NCBI RefSeq assembly: GCF_039769985.1
Contig: NZ_JBDNCH010000002.1
Span: 124,001 to 188,000, forward strand
DNA length: 64,000 nt
From: Ponticoccus litoralis
GTDB lineage: Bacteria; Pseudomonadota; Alphaproteobacteria; Rhodobacterales; Rhodobacteraceae
Direction of reading: 5' to 3'
This document shows, in pieces, positions 19,476 through 27,332 of this stretch. How positions within the stretch are numbered: the stretch's first letter is position 1; each line of letters begins with the position of its first letter. A program made the translations under genes and the position numbers. The notes under the pieces were generated by a model. It was not told the origin of the DNA, searched no databases, and worked only from the letters and a program-made list of their open reading frames with translations.

Positions 19476-19678
19476 GGCTCATCTCCGTTTCTGTCCCGGC
19501 GGTCCGGAAAGACCGCCATCAACTCATCCAGCCGCGCCCGGCCCATGGGCGCGGCGCCGCGTTCCTCTCCCAGCATCAGCCGCAGTTCCGCCGGGGTCAG
19601 GTCCCAGAACGCCCGGGGGTTCAGGCCCAGCCCGCGCATCCCGGCCCGCATCAGGACCGGCCAGTCAAAGCCCGCCAT
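19472..19678 (-). CDS. GTA g10.1, phage tail assembly chaperone (TIGR02216 type)
   Basis: A 68-residue protein starting MAGFDWPVLMRAGMRGLGL and continuing into FWDLTPAELRLMLGEE, the signature of the small second chaperone found between g10 and g11 in RcGTA-like clusters (PF09550 / TIGR02216). It would load onto the tape measure protein during tail assembly, as lambda gpG/gpT-type proteins do. I chose the ATG at 19678 because the family begins there; an upstream ATG at 19696 is also possible. It overlaps g10 by 14 bases and g11 by four. Confidence 0.88.
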   Translation of the reverse strand: MAGFDWPVLMRAGMRGLGLNPRAFWDLTPAELRLMLGEERGAAPMGRARLDELMAVFPDRRDRNGDEP

Positions 19679-20006
19679 CAGCGCCCACCGCATCACCCGG
19701 CAGCATGAAGGCCCGCGCCAGCAGCTCTGCCGCCGCCCGCGCCGCCACCATCGGCCCGCCCTCGATCTCGGCGCACAGAAGATCGCGCGCCGTGCCCTGC
19801 CAGCCGCCGCCCCGCAGCCCGGCGACGATCAGCGCCAGCACATCCCGCGTGCCGAACCCGCCGCCCTCGAAGCGCTGCACCAGATCGACCAACGTGCCGC
19901 TGTCCAGCGTCTCTTCCAGTTCGGCCAAGGCGCCCAGCGTCAGGCGCATCACCCGGCGCTGACCGTCGAGGGTCAGCGCCACATCCCCGCGCCACGGATT
20001 GGCCAT
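19665..20006 (-). CDS. GTA g10, tail assembly chaperone family protein (PF11836 type)
   Basis: A 113-residue protein of the GTA gp10 family. Sequence landmarks are NPWRGDVALTLDGQRRVMRLTLGALAELE (given here only in part as ALTLDGQRRVMRLTLGAL) and the DVLALIVAGLRGGG segment. It is probably the first of two tail assembly chaperones. The ATG at 20006 overlaps the stop codon of the tail tube gene g9 and its own stop lies inside the g10.1 start region, so g9, g10, g10.1 and g11 form an unbroken overlapping chain. The open frame runs upstream through g9 in one continuous reading only because g9 carries an apparent frameshift. Confidence 0.88.
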   Translation of the reverse strand: MANPWRGDVALTLDGQRRVMRLTLGALAELEETLDSGTLVDLVQRFEGGGFGTRDVLALIVAGLRGGGWQGTARDLLCAEIEGGPMVAARAAAELLARAFMLPGDAVGADGGL

Positions 20007-20429
20007 CACGCGACCGGCTGTGCCGTGAACTGCAGCGCCCCCGCCGAGGCCAGCGCGACCTCGTAGGTCGCCTCGCCATTGTGCGAGCCCGCATAGTCCA
20101 GAGAGGTCACCTGAAAGCGCCCCTCGACCGTGCCGAAATCCGGGATGATCACCCGGAACTCCGGCGTCTCGCCGTCGAAGAACACCTGCCGGGCACGCGC
20201 GTCGCTGCCCGCATCGCGGAACACGCCCGAGCCGCTGATCGCAGCCGACTTGACGCCCGCCCCTGCCAGCAACTCGCGCCAGCCGCCCTCGGCTTTCAAG
20301 CGTGGTCACGTCGACCTGCTCGGCGTTGAAGCTGATGCGCGTGGCCCGCAGCCCCGCCATCGTCTCGAACATCCCGTCGCCGGTCAGGTCGACCTTGACC
20401 AGAAGATCCTTGCCGTTCTGAGCACCCAT
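20006..20429 (-). CDS. GTA g9, major tail tube protein (apparent frameshift near 20297)
   Basis: The major tail protein, which polymerises into the tail tube (about 140 residues). The N-terminal part reads GAQNGKDLLVKVDLTGDG and continues to NAEQVDVTTLES; the C-terminal part resumes EGGWRELLAGAGVKSAAISG and runs to the end. The break lies at plus-strand CTCGGCTTTC (20291-20300); removing one T restores LEAEGGWRELL, matching the usual GTA sequence closely. The site resembles, but does not exactly fit, the CGGNNC pattern seen in other genes. It is about 70 bases downstream of g8. Confidence 0.87.
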
Positions 20430-20498
20430 TGTCTCACTCCACTCGTTCGGGTTGCAGTGCGCCGCGCCTCGGGCGGGCGGTTTCGATGCCCGGCGCCG

Positions 20499-20915
20499 TC
20501 ACGCCGGGTCGGTATCCTCAAGGCGGGCCCGGAAGGTCAGGTCGATCCGCCTCAGGCCGCCGCTCTCGCGCGTGGCCCTTGCCTTGCGGAACCACAGGCC
20601 CACCAGCCGCCCGCGACCCAGCGTCAGCGCGCCGTCGTGCAGCGTATCGCTGACCGCGCCAGCTGCTTCCTTGGCCGCGTGGAACCCGCTGTCCGAGGTC
20701 ACCACCGAGACGACGAATTCATGCAGCGCGCCCGGCCCGCTTCCGTCCCCGGCCTCGGTCACCTTCTCGGGACCCAGCGCGACATACAGCGGCGGCACCG
20801 TGCCACCGGGCAGGGCATCGTAGATCGCATCGCCCACCAGTGCCCCAAGTGGCGCATCGCCCTGCAAGGCGGCATAGACCGCCGCCTGCAACGAAGCCGA
20901 CATGGCATAGCTCAT
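20499..20915 (-). CDS. GTA g8, tail terminator protein (DUF3168)
   Basis: A 138-residue DUF3168 protein, the tail terminator that caps the tail tube at the head-proximal end. Landmarks are SLQAAVYAALQGDAPLGALV, IYDALPGGTVPPLYVALG and HEFVVSVVTSDSGF, in the order expected for the family. I chose the ATG at 20915 (MSYAMSASLQ), which overlaps the stop of g7 by four bases; a slightly longer reading from 20936 lies within g7. The gap of 69 bases to g9 is among the larger spacings within the cluster. Confidence 0.9.
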   Translation of the reverse strand: MSYAMSASLQAAVYAALQGDAPLGALVGDAIYDALPGGTVPPLYVALGPEKVTEAGDGSGPGALHEFVVSVVTSDSGFHAAKEAAGAVSDTLHDGALTLGRGRLVGLWFRKARATRESGGLRRIDLTFRARLEDTDPA

Positions 20916-21250
20916 GGCAGGACCTCCTCTTCGCATTCACAGATCAGATACAGACCGTCCGGCTCCATTTCCGTCACCGCCTCGATCCGAAACAGACGCT
21001 GGCCCATGCGGAACCTCTGCCCGGGGCCCGGGCGCCGCGAAGCCCCCTGCGGCGCGCCCCGAACGATGATCCTGAACCCGGCGCGGGACACGGCCCCGGT
21101 CTCTCCGCTGGCCATCCGCGCGCTGCGCGGGCGTATCGCCGCCCAAAGCGTTCCCAGCCTCTGCCATTGCACCCGCGCGCCCCCGGCACCGTCCTCGGTG
21201 CGCTGTTGCGCCTCCAGCTCCAGCCGCCGGTTCAGCGTGACCCGGCTCAT
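20912..21250 (-). CDS. GTA g7, head-tail adaptor (stopper)
   Basis: A 112-residue phage head-tail joining protein, the stopper of the GTA neck. It opens VTLNRRLELEAQQRTEDGAG and continues with WAAIRPRSARMASGE, the conserved beta-barrel core of the family (Phage_H_T_join), then RFRMGQRLFRIEAVTE. It starts in a four-base overlap with the g6 stop and ends in an overlap with g8, so translation of the neck proteins is coupled. No anomalies were seen. Confidence 0.9.
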   Translation of the reverse strand: MSRVTLNRRLELEAQQRTEDGAGGARVQWQRLGTLWAAIRPRSARMASGETGAVSRAGFRIIVRGAPQGASRRPGPGQRFRMGQRLFRIEAVTEMEPDGLYLICECEEEVLP

Positions 21251-21841
21251 CCGTTCAGCCCCATGCGGACCGGGCGATAGCGCGAGATCAGGCTGGTGAC
21301 ACCGAAGGGCATGCAGCCCTCGCTCAGGGCCGTCTCGTGCCGGTATTCATAGTAATGCGCGGCCAGCAGCATGACGGCCTGCTTCAGGTCGTCTGGAACC
21401 GCAGTGAAGTCCTCGCCATAGCCCGCCTCGAAACGCAACTCGACGGAGCCACCACGCGGCGCAGCGGGCAAAGCGGCGCGCATCGACGCGCAGCGCCGGA
21501 TCGAAGGCATCGGGCTTCAGGCGGTAATCGGCAGGATCGACCAGCCCGGCCTGCCCGTGGACATCGACGAGGGCGACCTCGGTGACCGAACGGACCGGCG
21601 CAATCGGCAGCCGCTGGCTTGCCCGGTTCTGCCAGTCGTCCATCGACAGAAGAAAGCTTCGCACGATCAACGCCTTGCCGGTCCGCGCCTCGATGGCCGC
21701 AAGCGCCGCCCGCAGGAAAGAGAGCATCACGCCATCCTGAAGGTCACCCCCGGCAAAGCCTGTCCCCATCCGAAGGTGCTCTTTCAGGGCGTCGACCGGA
21801 AGCGCCGCATCGGACACCGGGGTTTCTTCCACCAACATCAT
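21247..21841 (-). CDS. GTA g6, head-tail connector adaptor (apparent frameshift at 21474)
   Basis: A phiE125 gp8-type connector protein (about 197 residues), placed between portal and stopper in the particle. The first part includes VDALKEHLRMGTGFAGGDLQ and SFLRAALAAIEARTGKAL; the second has VELRFEAGYGEDFTAVPDDL and HYYEYRHETA, where the alternating AAHYYEYR motif is diagnostic. The break lies between DPALRV and ALPAAPRGG. Restoring CGGCGC (21474-21479, plus strand) to CGGCC yields DPALRVDAAALPAAPRGG without interruption. The gene begins about 150 bases after the capsid gene stops. Confidence 0.88.
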
Positions 21842-21990
21842 GTCTTTTCTCCGAAATCCTGACCCATCCTCCGGCAGGCCGGAGGCGCGACGCCCGTGGT
21901 TGCACCGGCAAAGGGGTCACTGGCACCGGACCCGCGCGCCCGGGGTGACGGACGGGCCCTCCGGCCCGCCCTCGGTTCGGCCCGTCAGGC

Positions 21991-23169
21991 TCAGACGGCG
22001 CAGCGCAGCAGCTTGATCGCGGCAAAATCGCTGACATCGCCGCCCACGCGCTTGGTGGCGTAGAACAGCACATGCGGCTTGGCGCTGAAGGGGTCGCGGA
22101 GCACACGCACGTCGGGCCGCTCGGCGATGGTGTACCCGGCCGAGAAGTCGCCGAAGGCAACCGGGAAGGCATCGGCGCCCGCATCCGGCATGTCCTCGGC
22201 GATCAGCACCGCGTAGCCCAGAAGACGCGCCGGCTCGCCCGCCGCGAAACCGTCGGCCCACAGGTGCCGCCCGTCGGCATCCTTCAGCTTGCGCAGGGCT
22301 CCGGCGGTCTTCGAGTTCATCACGAAGGTCGCCCCGGCCCGGTACTGGGCGCCCAGCGCGTAGACCAGGTCGATCAGCGCGTCGCCGTCACCCAGATCCG
22401 CCGCCGCGCCGGTTGTCACATAGCCAAGACTGCCCCAGCTCCAGAAGCCATTGGCGACGGTGGTGTGATCCAGAAACCCCCGGGGCTTGTCGATGCCGTC
22501 CCCGTCGACAAAGGCCGCAGCCTCGGCGCGCAGGAACTTGTCCGCGATGCGACCCGCCAGCCAGCCCTCGACGTCGAAGGCGCTGTCGTCCAGCAGACGC
22601 TGGCTGACTTTCGGCATGGCGTTCAATTCGTAGAGCGGGATCGAGATCCGCTCGATCGTCGGCGTCCCGGTCTCGGCGGTGGCCGCAGCCTCGTCCGCCC
22701 AGCCCGCGCCGGTGTCGTTCTGGTCGATCAGCACGTCGAAGGAGGAAGCCTCGACATTCACCACGCTCGCCACCGCCCGGATCGACGCGGTCGAGGCCAG
22801 CGTCGACTTGATCATCTCCGCCGTCTCTGGATCGACGAGGTAGCCGCCGTCCGAATTGACGGAGGTGTTCATCGATTTGCCATCCAGCGTCAGCCCGCGC
22901 AGCCCGTCGTCATCGCCGCTGCGCAGATAGGCGTCAAAGGCCTTCTTGTGGGGGGCCTCGACCTCGACATGGGTCGACAGCGCCGGGCGGCCCCGCAGGG
23001 CGGATTTGTGATCCAGCATGGTCAGTCGCTCTTCCTGTTTCTGAAGCTTGTCTTGAAGATCGGCCTGCAAGGCCTTGAAATCCCCGATCAGTCCCGCCAT
23101 CGCGGCAATCACACGAGAGACCGGAGACACATCTTCCCCGGTCCGAGACTGGGTCTCGGCTGTGCTCAT
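21991..23169 (-). CDS. GTA g5, major capsid protein (HK97 fold)
   Basis: The 392-residue major capsid protein of the GTA head, HK97-like. An N-terminal coiled-coil scaffold region (GDFKALQADLQDKLQKQEER) is followed by an expected prohead-protease cleavage zone and the mature domain, with GGYLVDPETAEMI near residue 115, FDVLIDQNDTGAGW and the C-terminal GDFSAGYTIAERPDVRVLRD. I chose the ATG at 23169 (MSTAETQSRTG); an in-frame ATG at 23187 is possible but less typical. The gene is intact, in contrast to several neighbours. Confidence 0.94.
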   Translation of the reverse strand: MSTAETQSRTGEDVSPVSRVIAAMAGLIGDFKALQADLQDKLQKQEERLTMLDHKSALRGRPALSTHVEVEAPHKKAFDAYLRSGDDDGLRGLTLDGKSMNTSVNSDGGYLVDPETAEMIKSTLASTASIRAVASVVNVEASSFDVLIDQNDTGAGWADEAAATAETGTPTIERISIPLYELNAMPKVSQRLLDDSAFDVEGWLAGRIADKFLRAEAAAFVDGDGIDKPRGFLDHTTVANGFWSWGSLGYVTTGAAADLGDGDALIDLVYALGAQYRAGATFVMNSKTAGALRKLKDADGRHLWADGFAAGEPARLLGYAVLIAEDMPDAGADAFPVAFGDFSAGYTIAERPDVRVLRDPFSAKPHVLFYATKRVGGDVSDFAAIKLLRCAV

Positions 23170-23199
23170 GGTCGTTCCTTCCCTCATGAGGGGCGCGCG

Positions 23200-23742
23200 T
23201 CAGCCGCCCGCCAGGTTCCGGCGCATGTCCTCCAGGGCATCCGCCAATTGGCACAGGTCGGGCGCGGCGAGGGTGTCCCGCTTCGCCGCGACCCGCGCAC
23301 TGGGCAGCATCGGGAAGGTCACCAGAGACACCTCCCAAAGCTCCAGTTCCTCCAAGAGCCTCTGGCCCCTGTCGTTCTTCGTGGCCTTCACCGTGCGATA
23401 GCCGATCGACAGCCCGTCGATGGCCCCCGCCGCGATCAGCGCCGCCGCCTCGCGACCCTTTTCGACGGTGTCGAGGATACGGCCCCTGACGTAGAGCCCG
23501 CGCGCATCCTCGCGCACCTCGTCCCAGACGCCGATGGGCAGGGCCGGGTCGTGCTGCCAGAGCATCTTGACCGCGCGCCCCTCTTCCGCGAGGCGCTTCA
23601 GGGATCGTGCATAGGCCCCCCTGCCAACGATATCGTTGCCCTGATCGGCGGCCCCGAAATGCGAGGCATAGCCCTCGATCTTGGTGCCCTCGAGGACGGT
23701 GACCGCCTCTCCGAACCGGCAGAACTTGTGCTCCAGATCCAT
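23200..23742 (-). CDS. GTA g4, HK97-family prohead protease
   Basis: A 180-residue serine protease that processes the capsid precursor. The catalytic histidine lies in VKMLWQHDPALPIG, and the serine in IDGLSIGYRTV, followed by WEVSLVTFPMLPSARV, all as in the HK97 prohead protease family. I chose the ATG at 23742 (MDLEHKF), which has AAGGGAC upstream; the open frame continues to 23898 through an intergenic palindrome element and into g3.5. It lies 30 bases ahead of the capsid gene. Confidence 0.93.
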   Translation of the reverse strand: MDLEHKFCRFGEAVTVLEGTKIEGYASHFGAADQGNDIVGRGAYARSLKRLAEEGRAVKMLWQHDPALPIGVWDEVREDARGLYVRGRILDTVEKGREAAALIAAGAIDGLSIGYRTVKATKNDRGQRLLEELELWEVSLVTFPMLPSARVAAKRDTLAAPDLCQLADALEDMRRNLAGG

Positions 23743-23769
23743 GTCTGTCCCTTTCGCTGGCTCCTGGCG

Positions 23770-23815
23770 CCGGTTTCTTCCAAAGAAACCGGCCCGGAAT
23801 TTTCGGAAAATTCCG
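23770..23815. repeat. Paired palindrome element, copy B (inside the GTA operon)
   Basis: Two neighbouring perfect hairpins fill the only sizeable gap between g3.5 and g4: 10-base arms CCGGTTTCTT / AAGAAACCGG with a three-base loop, then 9-base arms CGGAATTTT / AAAATTCCG with a CGG loop. The cores match those of the copies at 33096, 44651 and 52424. Within an operon this could attenuate transcription or protect an RNA end between the packaging genes and the head genes. Confidence 0.7.
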
Positions 23816-23822
23816 CCCCCGC

Positions 23823-24050
23823 TCAGGGCGCCGCGTTCAGGAAACCCTGAAAGGCCTCCGCCAGGATCACCCCGGCAACCCCGTAGACCGTCAGCCAAAG
23901 CCGCCGCTCCAGCCGTTCCATCAGCATCTCCAGCCGCCGGAACCGCTGGTCCAGCGCATCGAACTGCAACTTGCTGAGCCGCTCGTGCGCCTCCAGCCGC
24001 AGCCCCGGCGCGCAGGCAAAGGCCTCGGACTCGGGGCGCATCTCACTCAC
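23823..24050 (-). CDS. GTA g3.5-like small membrane protein
   Basis: A 75-residue protein between portal and protease, the position of RcGTA g3.5, whose function is not known to me. The first 50 residues are a charged amphipathic helix (SKLQFDALDQRFRRLEMLMERLERR) — shown here in part as DALDQRFRRLEMLMERL — and residues 52-68 form one hydrophobic segment (LWLTVYGVAGVILAEAF). The ATG overlaps the portal stop by eight bases. A structural or assembly role is possible, but only synteny supports the name. Confidence 0.75.
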   Translation of the reverse strand: MSEMRPESEAFACAPGLRLEAHERLSKLQFDALDQRFRRLEMLMERLERRLWLTVYGVAGVILAEAFQGFLNAAP

Positions 24051-25246
24051 CCGCGCTCTCCCCGGCCAGCGCGGGCAGCCCCAGCATCCGGCGCTTCTCG
24101 GCGGCGGTCAGGAAATCCGCACCCACGACCCGGGTCCACTGCGCGTCCCGCTCTGCGGCCAGCGCCGGCACCTGATCGAGGTCGGGTTTCAGCACAACCG
24201 CATCGCCGCTGAACTGCGACAGCCAGCGCCCGATACTTGCCGTGACCTTGGAGGCCAGCGGCAGCACCGTCTGGCGGTAGAAGGCCCGGTGCGCCTCGGC
24301 ATAGTTGGTGTAGGTCGCCTCACCGAGGATCCCCAGCAGCATCGGCGGCACCCCGAAGGCCACCGCGATCTCGCGCGCCGCCGCCTCCTTGGTCTTCTGG
24401 AACTCCATATCCGAGGGCGAGAACCCCATGGGCTTCCAGTCCAGCCCGCCTTCCAGCAACATCGGCACGCCCGGCATTGCGCGCGCCCTGATGATGGGCC
24501 TCCATCTCGGCGGTCAGCCGCTCGTATTGCGCGGGGCTCAGGTGGCCCTGCCCCTCGGCCCCGGTCCAGACGATTGCCCCCGAAGGCCGCGCGGCATTGT
24601 CCAAGAGCCCCTTCGACCAGCGCGAGGCGCTGTTGTGCACGTCCACCGCCTGCGCGGCGGCCTGCAGGGGTGACAGCCCGTAATGGTCGTCCTGCGGGTG
24701 GAACGCCTTGACGTGGCAGATCGAAGACACCGGTCCCGTGACATTGAACCGATGCCTGCGCGTCCCCACGGCGTATTCGTAGGCCACCGGCCAGCCATCC
24801 GCGCCGGGCACCACCGACATGCGATCCGACCGCAGCACATGCAACTCAAGCGGCAGGCCCGCATCGCCCGCGACCGCCTCGATATAGCCGTCGCCCGACA
24901 GCAGGATCTGCCCGAAGAGCGCCTCCAACAGGTCGGCCCGCCCCTGCGCCGGGTTCGGCGCCGCCAGCAGGGCCAGCACCGGATGCGCCTCGTAGCGCAT
25001 CGCCTCGTCCTGCAGCACCAGCGGCAGCGCCGCCGCGGCCTCGGCGATCAGCTTGACCGCGCGAAACCCTACCGGATTGCCCGCAAAGGCCTGCACGGTC
25101 AGTGAAACCGTATCGCGCGGGCTCCAGGCGACGCGACCGCCGGTCATATGCGCGACCACGCGCCCGGTGGCCGAGGCCTTGACCTGCGGAGCCCCGGTCT
25201 GCGCACCCTCGACAGGGCCGGTCCGTCGCAGAAAGTCGAATACCAT
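24043..25246 (-). CDS. GTA g3, portal protein (apparent frameshift at 24463)
   Basis: The portal, a dodecameric ring through which DNA is pumped into the head (about 400 residues repaired). Landmarks are FAGNPVGFRAVKLIAEAAA near residue 50, HPVLALLAAPNPAQGRADLL, and, after the break, MLLEGGLDWKPMGFSPSDM and FGVPPMLLGILGEATYTNY, all classic HK97-type portal motifs. Restoring CGGCAC (24463-24468, plus strand) to CGGCC joins GARNAGRP to MLLEGG. The start at 25246 has AAGGAG at good spacing, whereas the open frame to 25387 lies in the terminase-portal gap. Confidence 0.92.
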
Positions 25247-25413
25247 CCGTTGCGCTCCTTTGCCTTCGCGCCCGGGAACACCGGGCCGCAGACCGCCCCC
25301 CGGAAAAGCGCCTGCGCCCCCCGGTCCGCCGGTCCCTCGTCCTTGATCGCCTGCTTGCGAAGGCGGACCTCCGCGTCTGAAAGGCACCCTAGGCCAGCCT
25401 GGTTAACGGCCCT

Positions 25414-26826
25414 TCACCCGACCGTGCGCAGCTTTGGCAACTGCTCGGTGCGACCGCGCTCCAGCATCGCCTCGGTCAGCCCCCAGACCAGCGCATCGAC
25501 CCGGTCCGGACTGCCCGCGCCCTCGAAACCCGCCTGTGTCATCAGGCACATCTGCGCCTCCAGCGCCTCCAGCCCCGGCCCGTGACTGACCCGCCCCTGC
25601 TCGTACAAAGCCGCCACCGGCTCTGCCCGCGCGCTTTTGGACCGCGTGGCATGGACCTTGCGCACCGACAGCATCGGGTCGACCTGCCGCAGCACCGTTT
25701 CGACCATGGCCCCGCCCTGGTTGACCTCGGCAACCACGCGTTCAGCCTCCCAGCGCCGCGCGGCCTGCACCACCGCCTCGGCCCAGCCCATGGGCGAAGC
25801 GCCCTGCACGCTGGCATCCTCCAGCACGTAGCCGCGCCACTCGTGCGGCTTGCCCTCGGTCACGACACCCACGACGACGATCCCGCATTCGTCCGAGGTC
25901 TTGCCCGCGCCCGCCGGAGGATCGACCGCCACGACAATCCGCGACAAGGCCGGCGCCCGGCCAAAGCGATGGTCGTCGAAGGTCTCGCGCCGCCAGAGCG
26001 CACCGTCGACCTGCTCCAGCAGCACCCCGTCCAGCTCCTGCAACCCCAGCGAGGTCCCCGCGTATCGCGCCCGCACCTCGTCAAGAAACGACGGCGCCAG
26101 ATTGGCGGCGTTCACCTCTGTCGCGGCCCGCGTCACCACCGTCGAAGGCAGCGCCAGCAGGTCCACGAGGATCTTCACGGTGCGCGGCGTCGTGGTCACG
26201 CAGACGCGCGGATGCGCGCCCAGCCGCAACCCGAACTGCAGCATGTCCCAGGTGTCCCCGGCCTTCTTCCACTTGGCCAGCTCGTCCACCCATGCGCCGT
26301 CGAACTGCGGCCCGCGCAGCGCCTCGGGATCGCTGGCGGAATACAGCATCGCCTCGGCGCCGTTCGGCCAGACAAGGCAGCGCCGCGTGGCCTGCCAGAC
26401 CGGCCGCCGGTCGGGAGGCGAACAGGCCATGATGCCGCTGTCGCCGAAGACCATGACCTCGCGCGCCTGATCGAAGGTCTCGCCGATGATCGCCAGCCGC
26501 GTGCAGAGGCCGGGGTCAAGCGGTCGCGCGCCCTCGACCATCGACCGCACCCACTCGGCCCCGGCCCGGGTCTTGCCCGCGCCGCGCCCGCCAAGGATCA
26601 CCCAGGTCCGCCAGTCTCCCTCCGGGGGCAACTGGTGGTCATGCGCCCAGAACTCGAAGAGGTAGGGAAGCGCGATGCGCTCCCCCGGGGACAGCTCACT
26701 CAGGAACCTCCTCTGCTCCGCAGCAGGGGCGGATGCGAGCAAGGCGGCACCCGATCTCAAAGCGTGCCGCGTCAAGGTCGAGCCCGTAGGCATCTGTGAT
26801 TGCAAGGTCTTTTCTTCGGATCGCAT
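25414..26826 (-). CDS. GTA g2, terminase large subunit
   Basis: The packaging motor (470 residues). The ATPase domain has Walker A GGRGAGKTRAGAEW at about residue 79 and the Walker B-like GAWVDELAKWK. The C-terminal RNase H-like nuclease domain starts with VVAVDPPAGAG and includes VVAEVNQGGAMVETVL. In GTAs this motor packages host DNA by headful filling instead of a specific genome. I chose the ATG at 26826, which follows GGAG and overlaps g1; a second in-frame ATG at 26793 is possible. No frameshift was seen. Confidence 0.95.
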   Translation of the reverse strand: MRSEEKTLQSQMPTGSTLTRHALRSGAALLASAPAAEQRRFLSELSPGERIALPYLFEFWAHDHQLPPEGDWRTWVILGGRGAGKTRAGAEWVRSMVEGARPLDPGLCTRLAIIGETFDQAREVMVFGDSGIMACSPPDRRPVWQATRRCLVWPNGAEAMLYSASDPEALRGPQFDGAWVDELAKWKKAGDTWDMLQFGLRLGAHPRVCVTTTPRTVKILVDLLALPSTVVTRAATEVNAANLAPSFLDEVRARYAGTSLGLQELDGVLLEQVDGALWRRETFDDHRFGRAPALSRIVVAVDPPAGAGKTSDECGIVVVGVVTEGKPHEWRGYVLEDASVQGASPMGWAEAVVQAARRWEAERVVAEVNQGGAMVETVLRQVDPMLSVRKVHATRSKSARAEPVAALYEQGRVSHGPGLEALEAQMCLMTQAGFEGAGSPDRVDALVWGLTEAMLERGRTEQLPKLRTVG

Positions 26827-27061
26827 CGATCTCCGCCTCCGTTTCGCGAATGGCCTTCAGCCAGTACTTCAGTTCCGACAGGGGCTTGCTGGCCTCTGCC
26901 TTACGGTCCACCTCTCCGCTGCGCAGCCGGGCCTGGATGTCCCGGATGTCCTCCGTCAGGTCACGCAGGGTCTCTTCGATCTCGGCGCGCTTCTCTTCCA
27001 GACGGTCGATCTGCTGCTCGGCGGTCAGAAGAACCTGCCGCCGTTCCATCGTGCTGCTCAT
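26696..27061 (-). CDS. GTA g1, small terminase-like protein
   Basis: The first gene of the cluster encodes 121 residues with a long coiled coil: TAEQQIDRLEEKRAEIEE, DLTEDIRDIQARLRSGEVD and WLKAIRETEAEIDAIRR. RcGTA g1 has been described as a small terminase subunit, and the helical content agrees. I chose the ATG at 27061 (MSSTMERRQ). Its 3-prime end overlaps the large terminase gene by 131 bases, more than usual, which suggests coupled expression. The region upstream (27062-27332) is shared with the divergent aminotransferase gene and must contain the main GTA promoter. Confidence 0.85.
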   Translation of the reverse strand: MSSTMERRQVLLTAEQQIDRLEEKRAEIEETLRDLTEDIRDIQARLRSGEVDRKAEASKPLSELKYWLKAIRETEAEIDAIRRKDLAITDAYGLDLDAARFEIGCRLARIRPCCGAEEVPE

Positions 27062-27332
27062 GGCTCGATACCTTTGTTGCCTGTTTGACGTGCCGGTCTG
27101 CCCGGACGGGGCGCGGTCCTGTGACGGGGGCCTGCCGCCCCTCTGCGCCGCCGGACCCGTCCTTTCCGGCACGATCAGGACAATGGCCGGGCAATCCTTA
27201 CGAGCCCTGATCCCCGCGCGCGCAGCGGCCCGACGCCGTTAACCGCCGCGTCCGTCGCGTTAAGCCCTGCGGAAGGTGCCTTGCCGCTCCCTCAGGGCTC
27301 TGGCACATCTTGGCGCGAAAAGGAGCTCGCCC

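Noticed and set aside
12961..27061. A prophage
   Set aside because: There are no integrase, repressor, replication, holin or attachment-site features, and the gene order and content are those of RcGTA-type clusters beside cysE.
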